Source: JAFDBW01 sp963723355
GTDB taxonomy: Bacteria; Desulfobacterota; Desulfuromonadia; Desulfuromonadales; BM103
Assembly: GCA_963723355.1 (NCBI GenBank)
Contig: CAVRQQ010000002.1
Span: forward strand, 186,001 to 250,000
Length of the DNA stretch: 64,000 nucleotides
Reading direction: 5' to 3'
Positions 28,765 through 37,648 of this stretch are shown piece by piece. A program made the position numbers and the translations under genes. How positions within the stretch are numbered: position 1 is the first letter of the stretch; each line of letters opens with the position of its first letter. A model generated the notes under the pieces. That model was not told where the DNA came from, made no database searches, and saw nothing but the letters and a program-made list of their open reading frames with translations.

Positions 28765-30492
28765 ATGTCACGCCACCTGATCGAAAAATACCGCCAGAGA
28801 GCGGCCCAGGAGACCGGCGCTTGTGCCAGGCCCCGGGGCGGTCGGCTGACGGTGGCCCTGGTTTACCCGAACACCTACTACCAGGGGATGAGCAACCTTG
28901 GCCTGCAAACCGTCTACCGGATGCTCAACAGCCGGGAAGACACTCTCTGTGAACGCTTCTTCCTCCCTGACCCCGAAGACCTCGACGAGCACCGTCGCAC
29001 CGGCTTCCCGCTGGTATCGGTCGAAACACAAAGTCCCCTCGACGAATTCGACCTGGTGGCATTCTCCATCTCCTTTGAAAACGATTACCTGAACCTGCCG
29101 ATCCTGTTTGAGCTTGGCCGATTGCCGATGTGGCAGGACGATCGAAGCGAGCGACACCCGTTGGTCCTGTGCGGAGGCGTCTGCGCTTTCATGAACCCGG
29201 AGCCGCTGGCGGAGATCATGGACCTGTTCGCCGTCGGCGAGGCAGAGGTGATCCTGCCCGGCTTGCTTGAGGCCATGCTCGACGTCGAGGAGAGTCCTCG
29301 TGACCAGCTGTTGCACCGGCTTGCACAACTGCCCGGGATTTACCTGCCTTCCGGCTACAATGTCAGCTACACGGAGGATGGGCAATTGCAGGAGATGACT
29401 CCGCATGGCGACTGCCCGGAACAGGTACAGAGGCAATGGCAGGCGCAGCTTGACGACAGCCAGAGCAGCACCTGCGTGGCGACCCCGGATACCGAGTTCG
29501 GCAGCATGCGCCTGGTCGAAGTGTCGCGCGGCTGCCCGCGCGCCTGCCGGTTCTGCGCGGCCGGGTTCATCTACCGGCCATTCCGGGAACATTCCGTGAC
29601 CCACCTGCAGCGTGAATTGCTTGGTGAAGAGAAGGCTCCGGGCCGGGTCGGACTGGTCGCTGCGGCGGTCTCCGATTACGGCGCCCTTGCGGAGGTCGGC
29701 CAGGCCGTACTCGATAAGGGCGGAGAAGTTTCGGTCTCCAGCGTCCGCATTGACGCGGTCACCCCGGAGCAGGTGCAAGTGCTCGCCGCGTCGGGGCACA
29801 AAACCCTTGCCCTGGCACCGGAAGCCGGCAGTCAGCGGATGCGCGATGTGATCAACAAGGGGATCGATGAGGAGCAGATCCTCACTGCGGTGCAGATGCT
29901 CGCGGAAGGCGGTATGTTAAACCTCAAGCTTTACTTCATGATCGGCCTGCCGACCGAAACCATGAATGACGTGCAGGCGATCATCGACCTGACCGCGAAG
30001 ATCCGCCAGGCATGGGAGGAGATCGGCAAAGCACAGGGCCGGCTCGGTCGATTGCAACTCTCGGTCAACCCGTTCGTGCCGAAGCCGTGGACGCCACTGC
30101 AGTGGGCAGCGATGGAACGCCGCAGTTCCCTGGAGAAGAAATACCGCCTGTTGCAGAAGCAGCTGCGGCCCATGCCGAACGTCGACCTGAATTTGGAATC
30201 GCTGCGCCACGCCGAGCTCCAGGGGTTCCTGTCACGGGGTGACCGCCGGGTTGCCAGGGCTTTGCCGCCTCTCGCCGAGGGCAAAAGCCTCAAGGCGGCC
30301 TGTAAAGAGGCGGGTCTTGATCCAGCCTTCTACCTGCACCGCGAGCGTGCCAATGATGAACTCTTCCCCTGGGAGATCATCGGCCAGGGCGTACAGCGGC
30401 GACACCTGTACGAAGAATACCTGGCGGCCTTACAAGCGCGAACGGGCGACATCTGTCATCCGGGCTGCCGACGCTGCGGGATGGCCTGTTGA
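28765..30492 (+). CDS. Radical SAM protein with B12-binding-like N-terminal domain
   Basis: 575 residues. The N-terminal part has a cobalamin-binding-type Rossmann pattern (VALVYPNTYYQGMSNLGLQ, DLVAFSISFENDYLNL, LVLCGGVCAFMNPEPLAEIM, FAVGEAEVILPGL). The radical SAM cluster motif is RGCPRACRFCAAG (Cx3Cx2C, about residue 255), followed by the barrel (LALAPEAGSQRMRDVINKG, LKLYFMIGLPTE). A C-terminal Cys-rich end, CHPGCRRCGMAC, could hold an extra cluster. This matches a widespread family of uncharacterised B12-type radical SAM proteins. Reaction unknown. Confidence 0.88.
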   Translation: MSRHLIEKYRQRAAQETGACARPRGGRLTVALVYPNTYYQGMSNLGLQTVYRMLNSREDTLCERFFLPDPEDLDEHRRTGFPLVSVETQSPLDEFDLVAFSISFENDYLNLPILFELGRLPMWQDDRSERHPLVLCGGVCAFMNPEPLAEIMDLFAVGEAEVILPGLLEAMLDVEESPRDQLLHRLAQLPGIYLPSGYNVSYTEDGQLQEMTPHGDCPEQVQRQWQAQLDDSQSSTCVATPDTEFGSMRLVEVSRGCPRACRFCAAGFIYRPFREHSVTHLQRELLGEEKAPGRVGLVAAAVSDYGALAEVGQAVLDKGGEVSVSSVRIDAVTPEQVQVLAASGHKTLALAPEAGSQRMRDVINKGIDEEQILTAVQMLAEGGMLNLKLYFMIGLPTETMNDVQAIIDLTAKIRQAWEEIGKAQGRLGRLQLSVNPFVPKPWTPLQWAAMERRSSLEKKYRLLQKQLRPMPNVDLNLESLRHAELQGFLSRGDRRVARALPPLAEGKSLKAACKEAGLDPAFYLHRERANDELFPWEIIGQGVQRRHLYEEYLAALQARTGDICHPGCRRCGMAC

Positions 30493-30548
30493 TTTGCAAT
30501 GTCGTAGTATGCCCAATAGTATCTGCAGTTCACTTATGAGGCAAAAAA

Positions 30549-30620
30549 GGCTTCTTGTTGATAGCGATATTTAGGAAGTTCATTAATACGTAAAATTATG
30601 GCCCCCTGGAAACGGTTGGC
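30549..30620 (+). repeat. Structured intergenic element, copy 2 (TTGATAGCGATATTT hairpin)
   Basis: Carries the same 15-base core TTGATAGCGATATTT as 3744-3820, again inside a stem (CTTCTT...AGGAAG, with one G-T pair). A second hairpin follows, GCCCCCTGGAAACGGTTGGC, ending in TTTTCTTCTTT. Located between the radical SAM gene and a small membrane protein gene; the 30493-30746 gap holds nothing else recognisable. Confidence 0.55.
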
Positions 30621-30746
30621 TTTTCTTCTTTGACAGGTTTCCTGAGAAAGTCTAAGGCTGCATAAGTATGCATGGATTGGACAGACTGGAATCGAGCGTG
30701 TTAAGTTATAAAAAAATGTCGGTATACGGTATCGAAAGGACTGAAA

Positions 30747-30941
30747 ATGTCTAACAAGATTTGGATGGTGAGTGTTTTTATTTTTCTCATTCTGATAGCG
30801 CCCATTTTATTAGTCATGATGCTCTTGGTCTTGACTGATTTTCCGCTTATCTATTCATTTTTCTGGATTCCGGTAGCAGTTTTAGGAAGTTGGTTCATGA
30901 ATAAGTGGGCTTGCCGAGAAAATCAAAAACTGTTCAATTAG
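30747..30941 (+). CDS. Small membrane protein, unknown function
   Basis: 64 residues with two hydrophobic helices (VSVFIFLILIAPILLVMMLL and YSFFWIPVAVLGSWF) and a short polar tail (RENQKLFN). AAAGGA lies 7 bases before the ATG. No family recognised. It is AT-rich compared with its neighbours. Being preceded by a repeat element and standing alone, it may be an accessory gene. Confidence 0.5.
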   Translation: MSNKIWMVSVFIFLILIAPILLVMMLLVLTDFPLIYSFFWIPVAVLGSWFMNKWACRENQKLFN

Positions 30942-31081
30942 AAATAGCAACGTCGAGTTCATGGTAAATGTTTAGCCATGTTTTCAACAGGGCCAAGTCA
31001 CATTTGATAAATCACAACGGCCCTCGATCTTCAGACATAGGGCTTTTCCACTATCCATCAGCTGGCGTATCCGTCCGTGCT

Positions 31082-31462
31082 TCATCTGCTGCTTTGCTGC
31101 AACGTTATACGGGAAATATTGTTTATTGCCCGACGGCAGATTGGCCTGTAGAAAAAAGCGTTGTAAGGAATCTCGAAGATTAGTTCGCAGCTGGCAACGC
31201 CCAGCGGTCGCACACGGTGACCGGTTGCTGGTATGCCGGCGACATGCCAGTGCCAATAGAGCGGTTCTGAAAAACTGCTGATTCTAAACGGCACCCAGAG
31301 ATGTAAAGCTGTTTTCACCCGCCCTTCGACGCCCTCTGAGATCCATCTCTGCGGACACTCGACGGCAATAATCGATGGCCCCCAAACAGGCCATAGTCGG
31401 GTGTCGATCAGGGTCTGCCAGACTGCTTCGGCAGGCGCGTGAATGGTTTTTCCAACGTGCAT
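31082..31462 (-). CDS. SRPBCC (START-like) domain protein
   Basis: 126 residues. The start HVGKTIHAPAEAVWQTLIDTRLWPVW is typical of polyketide-cyclase/SRPBCC proteins that bind a hydrophobic ligand; VKTALHLWVPFRISSF and YWHWHVAGIPATGHRV continue the beta-sheet. The C-terminal helix is present but ends in an odd RITLQQSSR tail. It starts 14 bases after the FAD oxidoreductase stop, so it is the second gene of that pair. Ligand unknown. Confidence 0.75.
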   Translation of the reverse strand: MHVGKTIHAPAEAVWQTLIDTRLWPVWGPSIIAVECPQRWISEGVEGRVKTALHLWVPFRISSFSEPLYWHWHVAGIPATGHRVRPLGVASCELIFEIPYNAFFYRPICRRAINNISRITLQQSSR

Positions 31463-31476
31463 CTCAATCCGAGTTC

Positions 31477-32430
31477 CTATTTGGCATCCTGCAGTATCCG
31501 GCGCGCCAGTTCAGTGGCACTCTGCCAGGCATCCTCAACCCGCCGGCCAAGACACCAATCACCGCAGACACCCAGCTTCAACTGTGTATCCCAGAGGCAG
31601 GGCTGCCCCAGAGCGATCTCAGTGAAAGCGTAGCGCCAGCGATGCACAAACAGCAAATTGCAGTTGCAGGCGGTTGAAGTCAGGGAGCAGAAACTCTGCA
31701 GCATGTGTTCGCCTACCCAGTCTGCCGTGTCCTCCAGATGATCTTTTGACCAATCTTTGGTCGCCTGGACAACATAGAGATTTTCATTTTGTCGCATGGG
31801 TTTGGCGCTGTTGCAAACAATCCTGCGGATGACCGGATGCTCATAGCCTGAAAGATCGGCGACATCTTCCAGCGGGGATTCTGACTGGATTGCGGCGACC
31901 CAGCAGGGTTCCATTTCGACAGGACGAATCTGTCCAGCCAAATGCGGCTGGTCCCTGACCAGAACCAGCGCCTGTGGCGCCGGGACCGCGATAACAACCT
32001 GTTGCCAGATGCCAAGCAGGGTGTCTCCATCGTTGAATAATCGCCACCCTTCGGGGCAATGTTCCAGCCTGGCGATACGGGTCGAAGGTTGGAAGCGCAG
32101 GTCACCAAGCAACGCCCTGGTTACGGCGCTGTTGCGCGGCAAACCGATGTATCCGCCTCGTTCATTCTTCGGCAAAAATCCTGAAGTGCCGGGCTGCCAG
32201 AGCTGCAGGACGTCGGTGGACATATGCCTTTGCAGAAATTGTAGAAAATCCTGCGAGTCCGTTGAAAAATACGGGGCGCCGTGATCGATCCATCCCCCTG
32301 CAAAAGAACGACTGGAAAGACGGCCACCGGTGCCTTTGCTTTTATCAAAAACCGTCACCTCAGCAAACGACTGCAAATTTCTTGCAACGGTCAAACCGGC
32401 CATCCCCGCGCCGATAACTGCGATCTTCAT
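31477..32430 (-). CDS. NAD(P)/FAD-dependent amine-oxidase-like oxidoreductase (renalase type)
   Basis: 317 residues. FAD site VIGAGMAGLTVARNL, then FDKSKGTGGRLSSR and WIDHGAPYFS, as in renalase-like flavoproteins. The C-terminal part has LGVCGDWCLGRRVEDAWQSA, the second FAD contact. Start set at MKIAVIGAGMAG because AGGAG lies 9 bases upstream. It pairs with the SRPBCC gene. Substrate not known; renalase homologues oxidise dihydronicotinamide isomers or amines. Confidence 0.85.
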   Translation of the reverse strand: MKIAVIGAGMAGLTVARNLQSFAEVTVFDKSKGTGGRLSSRSFAGGWIDHGAPYFSTDSQDFLQFLQRHMSTDVLQLWQPGTSGFLPKNERGGYIGLPRNSAVTRALLGDLRFQPSTRIARLEHCPEGWRLFNDGDTLLGIWQQVVIAVPAPQALVLVRDQPHLAGQIRPVEMEPCWVAAIQSESPLEDVADLSGYEHPVIRRIVCNSAKPMRQNENLYVVQATKDWSKDHLEDTADWVGEHMLQSFCSLTSTACNCNLLFVHRWRYAFTEIALGQPCLWDTQLKLGVCGDWCLGRRVEDAWQSATELARRILQDAK

Positions 32431-32521
32431 GACAAATCTCCTGTCCAAATTGAGTGAAACGGTTTGCCTTCTCGGAAACAATTTGGGTTGATGGCGTCAG
32501 CATTGCTGCGCGTTGTGTTCG

Positions 32522-34093
32522 TTACCGGTACCTGAACAGCACCACCGCGGCGGCTATCAGGCCGGCACCGGAAAGATAAACAGACCACCAGTGCTGCAGT
32601 TGTTGAAAATAGAATGCCAGTGCCAGAAAAAATATCAACCAGCAGAGGGCATGCAGATGTTTTCCGAGCCGCTCCAGCATAAATTGTCGATCAGCGCTCG
32701 CCATCCGCACCACCAGTTCGCCCTGTTCCGCCAGTTCAACCACTTTGCGGGCTTTCCTGGCAGTTATCGGCAGCTGCAGCAATTCCCTTTTCAGCTGTTC
32801 GATCGAAATTACGTCCTCTCCCAGCGCGCGCGGCAGGTTCTGTTTGAGGATTGGCAGGATGTCTTTGATGCCGTTGAAGTTTTCGATGTACTGGGTGCCG
32901 AGTCCTTCAATCAGCGAACTGACCCGCATCACGTAAATGACATCCTGCGGCAGTTTGAACGGCTGGTCGTGCAACACGTTTAAAACGCCGAAGGCGAGTT
33001 CCTGCATGCTGGAGGCATTGAGATGATTACTATCGAAAATCTCGAATAGATTTTCGGCAACGCTGCTCAGACCACTAAAATCGGAGTCCTCGGTGAGAAT
33101 TCCCATCTTGCGCGTGGCACTGACCAACAACTCAAAATCCCTTTCATAGGCGGCTTTTACCGCATAAATCATCGCCTGGCGCATGTTCTGCGGAATCCGG
33201 CTGACCATGCCGAAATCCAGCAGGATCAGTTTTCCATCGGGGCTGACCAGGAGATTGCCGGGGTGAGGATCGGCATGGAAGAAACCCTTGACCAACATCT
33301 GCTCGGTATAAAATAAAACAAGCTGCTGCATCAGCTCGGTGAACGTGACATTCAGCTTTTTTATCGAGGCAACATCATCGATCCGAAAACCTTCTTCAAA
33401 GCTCATCACCAGAGCATTGTCGGAGCAGTAGTCTTTATATGGGACAGGAAAGCGCACCCCCGAGTCTGCATACACCTGGCTGAAATGCTCCAGGTTGGCC
33501 AACTCCTGATGCATGCTCACTTCCTGCAGAATCACACGGGAGAAAGCCTTCAATACCGATTCGATGGAGTGCCTGGTTTGATCTGTAAACAGCGGCCTGA
33601 AGATTCTCAAAAACAGGTTCAGAAGCAGGATATCGATGCGCACCTGGAACTGAATATTTTCACGCAACAGTTTAACCGCAACAACCGCTTTGGTCTCGCG
33701 CAGTCGGGCTTTGTGCACCTGACCGATGGAAGCGCTGGCCAAGGGCTGATGATCGAAGTCGACAAACACATTGGGATCTGGAAAAGCACGACTGAAAGCC
33801 CGCAGGCGGTGATTGTCGCTCATCGGCGGCATCTTGTCATGCAGTTGCCGAAGCGCCTGCAGGTAGACCTGGTCGAAAAAATCTGCCCGGGTTGCCAACA
33901 CCTGGGCCAGTTTGATGAAACTGGCACCGAGTGAACGGATATTTTCCACCAATTCAGCCGGAGTCAAAGGACGCCACAACAACCAGCGACGGCGTCGTCG
34001 AAAGAGCAGGAACACGGTTACCAGAAAACGAAAGATCAAGTAACTGCGCTGTGGACGGCAAAGATATAGAAAAAGAAAGAGTTTGCGGATCAC
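32522..34093 (-). CDS. ubiB: UbiB / ABC1 (AarF) atypical kinase family protein
   Basis: 523 residues. ABC1 landmarks: the KxGQ-like helix ASFIKLAQVLATR, the Ala-rich loop ASASIGQVHKARL, the VAVKLLREN lysine, HADPHPGNLLV, and LLDFGMVSR (DFG). Two C-terminal membrane helices (LHALCWLIFFLALAFYFQQL and VYLSGAGLIAAAVVLF). UbiB-like proteins support isoprenoid quinone synthesis. The start is GTG, one base after the stop of the phasin-like gene, so the two are coupled. KxGQ reads KLAQ here. Confidence 0.88.
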   Translation of the reverse strand: MIRKLFLFLYLCRPQRSYLIFRFLVTVFLLFRRRRRWLLWRPLTPAELVENIRSLGASFIKLAQVLATRADFFDQVYLQALRQLHDKMPPMSDNHRLRAFSRAFPDPNVFVDFDHQPLASASIGQVHKARLRETKAVVAVKLLRENIQFQVRIDILLLNLFLRIFRPLFTDQTRHSIESVLKAFSRVILQEVSMHQELANLEHFSQVYADSGVRFPVPYKDYCSDNALVMSFEEGFRIDDVASIKKLNVTFTELMQQLVLFYTEQMLVKGFFHADPHPGNLLVSPDGKLILLDFGMVSRIPQNMRQAMIYAVKAAYERDFELLVSATRKMGILTEDSDFSGLSSVAENLFEIFDSNHLNASSMQELAFGVLNVLHDQPFKLPQDVIYVMRVSSLIEGLGTQYIENFNGIKDILPILKQNLPRALGEDVISIEQLKRELLQLPITARKARKVVELAEQGELVVRMASADRQFMLERLGKHLHALCWLIFFLALAFYFQQLQHWWSVYLSGAGLIAAAVVLFRYR

Positions 34094-34094
34094 A

Positions 34095-34370
34095 TCACTT
34101 GTCCAACTCTTGTTTTAACTTTTCCAGGTCATCCTTGGTTGCCAGATTTAGCTCATCGACAAGCTCTTTGAGGACGTCTTTGAGCATGCCCTTGAACTGA
34201 TCTTTCTCTTTTTCGCCACGTTTAGCCATATCATCGAAGAATGTTCGCGCATTTTCTTCATTTTTTTCCAGACAGGCTTTGACCTCATCGTTACTGGTTT
34301 CGAGTTTTTCTTTAACCGCTAACGCACCGCCGAGGGCAGCGTAAAAAAGTTGCTCAAGCTTCTTATCCAT
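34095..34370 (-). CDS. Phasin-superfamily small helical protein
   Basis: 91 residues, highly charged and helical: begins MDKKLEQLFYAALGGALAVKE and ends DDLEKLKQELDK. The Gly/Ala patch near the start and the long amphipathic helix fit the short phasin-like proteins often found beside UbiB genes. Ends one base before the ubiB GTG start. It may help membrane or granule association of the partner; this is inferred from context. Divergent from the MerR-B12 regulator with a 76-base gap. Confidence 0.7.
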   Translation of the reverse strand: MDKKLEQLFYAALGGALAVKEKLETSNDEVKACLEKNEENARTFFDDMAKRGEKEKDQFKGMLKDVLKELVDELNLATKDDLEKLKQELDK

Positions 34371-34406
34371 CAGTTAACTCCTTATTTTGAGATTGATATT
34401 CTTTTT

Positions 34407-34440
34407 TTGCTTGAAATATTATAATGTTTATATTATTCAA
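34407..34440 (+). promoter_or_regulatory. Putative promoter and imperfect palindrome before the MerR-B12 regulator
   Basis: TTGCTT (34407-34412), 16 bases, TATATT (34429-34434). An imperfect palindrome TTGAA (34411)...TTCAA (34440) spans the spacer, a usual place for MerR-type operators. The predicted start point is within about 6 bases of the ATG and no ribosome site is visible, so the mRNA may be nearly leaderless. Confidence 0.4.
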
Positions 34441-34446
34441 TTATAT

Positions 34447-35376
34447 ATGGATTTGTCTAGGACAAAAATAACAATTAAGCAACTCAGCCAAGAAATCGGT
34501 ATCGGAGTAGATACTCTGCGAGTCTGGGAACGTCGATACGGTTTTCCGCTGCCACATCGTGATGGGCGCGGGCACCGCAGTTACACAAAGAAACATCTCG
34601 AAGAGCTGCGAGTCGTCAAGAAACTGCAAATTTTCGGACAACGACCGAGTGCGATTTTTTCTCTTTCTCCCACAGAGAGGCACGTACTGCTTGAAAAGTT
34701 GTTGAGTACCCAGCGTCCCGAGAACAAAAGCCTGGAGCATCTGGTCTTCGGCATGAGTCCACAGCAGATCGCTGTCGAACTAGCTGAACAGAAGAAACGG
34801 CTCGGCCTGGCAGAGTTTGTAAAACAGACGGTGGTTCCCTTGCTGCAGATGATCGACCACGGTTGGTCGTCCGGTCGCTTGAGCATCGCCCGCGAACATC
34901 TGATTTCAGATCAGCTGGCAGCCCTCCTGAAAGTCGAGCTTTCGTCCGCGGCATGCCCTGTCCGCCCTCAGGTTCTGTTTCTGACCTTGCCCGGAGAGCG
35001 CCACAAGCTCGGTCTGCTGCTCGCTGCAGTGCAGTTCCAGCAGGCCGGTGTCCAGAGTCTCTTGCTCAACGAAGAACTGCCGCTGTCAGAAATTCCCGGG
35101 CTGGTTGCAGAACTGGCAGTGGACGGAGTCGCTCTGTCATTCAGCAGCCACTATCCGTCGCGGCAAGCCAAGCATGACCTTCGGAGCCTACGCAAGAGCC
35201 TTAACCCGGCCATCACGATCATCGCAGGCGGGCAGGCTGTCCAGCAGGTTCCCACCATGCCGAAACTCTTGATCTGCTCCGACCTGCAACAAATTCCAAA
35301 GTTGGTCAAACTGTTACTTCAAAAGATCGAAATGGGTACTCTGGTGAAAGAGAAGGCTAAGCGATGGATTCATTGA
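34447..35376 (+). CDS. MerR-type regulator with B12-binding domain (CarH/LitR-like)
   Basis: 309 residues. N-terminal MerR DNA-binding part: ITIKQLSQEIGIGVDTLRVWERRYGFPLP and GRGHRSYTKKHLEELR. Then the helical bundle with SSGRLSIAREHLISDQLAALL and the cobalamin-domain motif GERHKLGLLLAAVQFQQAG (E-x-H-x2-G). Family members are repressors whose adenosyl-B12 makes them light-sensitive, or that sense B12. Start chosen at MDLSRTK; the 20 codons before it are AT-rich and not family-like. Overlaps the YdjM-like gene by 13 bases. Confidence 0.85.
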   Translation: MDLSRTKITIKQLSQEIGIGVDTLRVWERRYGFPLPHRDGRGHRSYTKKHLEELRVVKKLQIFGQRPSAIFSLSPTERHVLLEKLLSTQRPENKSLEHLVFGMSPQQIAVELAEQKKRLGLAEFVKQTVVPLLQMIDHGWSSGRLSIAREHLISDQLAALLKVELSSAACPVRPQVLFLTLPGERHKLGLLLAAVQFQQAGVQSLLLNEELPLSEIPGLVAELAVDGVALSFSSHYPSRQAKHDLRSLRKSLNPAITIIAGGQAVQQVPTMPKLLICSDLQQIPKLVKLLLQKIEMGTLVKEKAKRWIH

Positions 35377-36374
35377 CACAATTAACACTTGGCGCCGCGG
35401 TTGGAGAAGCGGTTCTCGGACGCAAAGTCGGGCGCAAGGCTGCTCTCTGGGGGGCGGTCTGTGGTACCTTGCCCGATTTGGACGTCTTCGTTCCGTTTGG
35501 CGATCCGGTCAAGGACTTTACCTACCATCGCAGTTTCAGCCACTCGATCTTCATCCTTACGCTGCTCACTCCGCTAATTGTCTGGCTGATTCTCAAGTTG
35601 CACCCGAATTCTCAACACGCCAGGACCGGCTGGGTCTGGCTGGTCTGGCTTTGCTTGATCACCCATATCCTGCTCGATTGTTTTACCGTCTACGGCACGC
35701 AGATTTTCTGGCCGTTCTGGAATAATCCGGTGGGCTGGGGCTCGATTTTTATCATTGACCCTTTCTATACCGTCCCCTTGCTGATCGGAGTTTTGTGTGC
35801 GCTGATGATGAGCCGCAACCACCCCCGGGGAGTACTGCTCAACAAAGCCGGGCTGACCTTCAGCACTCTTTACCTGGTCTGGAGTGTCGGCGCGCAAAGC
35901 TATGTAACCAGGGCCGTGGAAAAATCCTTCGCCGCGCAAATGATTTCCTACGAAAACCTACTGGTCAGTGCCGGTCCACTTAACACCATGCTTTGGCGTA
36001 TCGTCGCCACCAAATCGAATGGCGACTATTATGAGGGCTACTATTCGTTGCTTGACGGCTCCGAGAAGGTAACCTTGACGCACCATGAGAGTGATCCGGA
36101 GCTGTTGGACGGTCTCGATAAACACGGTCAGGTGGTCCGATTGCGCTGGTTCACCAAGGGGTTTTACAAAGTCTGGCAGAACGAGGATGCGGTGGTTATG
36201 ACCGATTTGCGCATGGGCGCTGAGCCGAGCTATGTGTTCTCTTTTGTCGTTGGACACCTTGCTCCCGAGCGGGCTCTAATTCCCTCCCGCCGGCTTGCCC
36301 CTGAGAGGGACTTCGGTCAGCTGAAAAAAGCCTGGTGCCGGATCTGGTCGGAAAACATTCGCTCCTGTAGTTGA
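35364..36374 (+). CDS. Membrane-bound metal-dependent hydrolase, YdjM family
   Basis: 336 residues. The N-terminus MDSLTQLTLGAAVGEAVLGR and motifs GTLPDLDVF, YHRSFSHSIF and THILLDCFTVYGTQIFWPF give the His/Asp set of the YdjM (DUF457) family. About four membrane helices, then a soluble C-terminal domain. Some relatives are induced by DNA damage, but the activity is unproven. Translationally coupled to the MerR-B12 regulator. No LexA-like box seen. Confidence 0.8.
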   Translation: MDSLTQLTLGAAVGEAVLGRKVGRKAALWGAVCGTLPDLDVFVPFGDPVKDFTYHRSFSHSIFILTLLTPLIVWLILKLHPNSQHARTGWVWLVWLCLITHILLDCFTVYGTQIFWPFWNNPVGWGSIFIIDPFYTVPLLIGVLCALMMSRNHPRGVLLNKAGLTFSTLYLVWSVGAQSYVTRAVEKSFAAQMISYENLLVSAGPLNTMLWRIVATKSNGDYYEGYYSLLDGSEKVTLTHHESDPELLDGLDKHGQVVRLRWFTKGFYKVWQNEDAVVMTDLRMGAEPSYVFSFVVGHLAPERALIPSRRLAPERDFGQLKKAWCRIWSENIRSCS

Positions 36375-36384
36375 ATTACGCTTT

Positions 36385-36581
36385 CAGGCTTTTCCCCTGT
36401 AAGTCACACTGCAAGGCCGGCCCCCCTGTAAGGGGCCGGCTTATTAAGCTCCGTCGTTATTGGATGTCTCAGCAATCCGGCAAAGGAGATGCCCTCCGCA
36501 AGGAGTAAAGGCGTTTTTGCTTACTTTTGTCGCCGCATGGACAAAAGTAAGGCGTCTGGCGGGACGCACCCCGCCGGTTCT
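36385..36581. repeat. Long intergenic repeat, copy B
   Basis: About 197 bases, matching 28196-28386 in the same orientation. Differences are point changes and short indels, including CCGGCCCCCCTGTAAGGGGCCGG here versus GGGAGGCCTCCC there, which keeps a hairpin. That looks like compensatory change. The 36375-36749 gap holds no gene besides; the crotonase start lies after it. Confidence 0.85.
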
Positions 36582-36749
36582 GCTTTTGATTTTGATTTCT
36601 TAGCCAAATTCATAACAGATGTAAGTCCCATGATTCTAAATAGCTACCAGTGGCATATCCACTCATCATCCGCTATACTGCATTCCTGCGACTGTAAAGA
36701 CCGCTCACCGACAATCAATCGATATCCATATCTCCAAAGGAGCTCACCC

Positions 36750-37523
36750 ATGCCCGATTCAATCCTGCTGCTGGAAAAAGACGCCGCCATCGCAACGATC
36801 ACCTTCAACAACCCCAAAGCCCTCAACGCCCTGACCCTGGAGACGTTCGAGGGGCTGGAGACGCTGTTCGATGATTTGGAAAGCGATACCGAGGTCCGCG
36901 TGATCATTTTGACCGGTGCCGGTGACAAGGCGTTTGTCGCCGGTGGCGATATCAGCCACCTGGCAAGTCTTGACGCCGATGGCGCTCGGCAATTCGCCCT
37001 GTTGGCGCAGCGTGTCATCGACCGGATCGAGACGTCTCCCAAGCCGGTGATTGCCGCGATCAACGGCTACTGCCTGGGTGGTGGCAACGAACTTGCCATG
37101 GGCTGCGACCTGCGGATTGCCGCCGACTCGGCAAAGTTCGGTCAGCCAGAGGTCAAGCTCGGCATCATCCCGGGCTTTGCCGGGACCCAGCGCTTGTCCA
37201 GGCTGATCGGCAAGGGGCGGGCCAAGGAGATGATCTTTACCGGCGAGATGATCGATGCCGATCAAGCCTGCCGGATCGGCCTGGTCAACCGGGTCGTCGC
37301 CAAGGATTGCTTGATGGAGGAAGCAAAATCCCTGGCGATGCAGATCTGCGACAAGAGCGCTTCGGCAATCAGTCTGTCCAAGGATGCGATCGACAACGGC
37401 CTGGAGATGGATTTCGCTCGCGCTGCACGTTACGAGGCGGACCTCTTCGCGCTCAGTTTTACGACCGCGGATTGCAAGGAAGGGATCAGCGCCTTCCTGG
37501 AGAAGCGTCCGGCGAAATTCTGA
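36750..37523 (+). CDS. Enoyl-CoA hydratase / crotonase
   Basis: 257 residues. Crotonase features: oxyanion hole residues in DKAFVAGGDISHLA and NGYCLGGGNELAMGCDLRIA, catalytic Glu pair in FGQPEVKLGIIPGFAGTQRL. The end is GISAFLEKRPAKF. Hydrates enoyl-CoA, probably crotonyl-CoA. Start set by AAAGGAG 8 bases before the ATG; the frame extends back to 36489 through the repeat but that part is not homologous. It could feed 3-hydroxybutyryl-CoA to the PHA genes 2 kb away, though the stereochemistry would matter. Confidence 0.9.
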   Translation: MPDSILLLEKDAAIATITFNNPKALNALTLETFEGLETLFDDLESDTEVRVIILTGAGDKAFVAGGDISHLASLDADGARQFALLAQRVIDRIETSPKPVIAAINGYCLGGGNELAMGCDLRIAADSAKFGQPEVKLGIIPGFAGTQRLSRLIGKGRAKEMIFTGEMIDADQACRIGLVNRVVAKDCLMEEAKSLAMQICDKSASAISLSKDAIDNGLEMDFARAARYEADLFALSFTTADCKEGISAFLEKRPAKF

Positions 37524-37648
37524 GATAACTCTGCATCGAAATATCGTCTTGCTTTGCTGGTCCTTAACTTAAAGGCTGCCTGGTTGGTTTTATCGATCGC
37601 ATGGACAAAAAGCGATACAATGGCGGTATCCTGAGAACGGGAGGTCCG

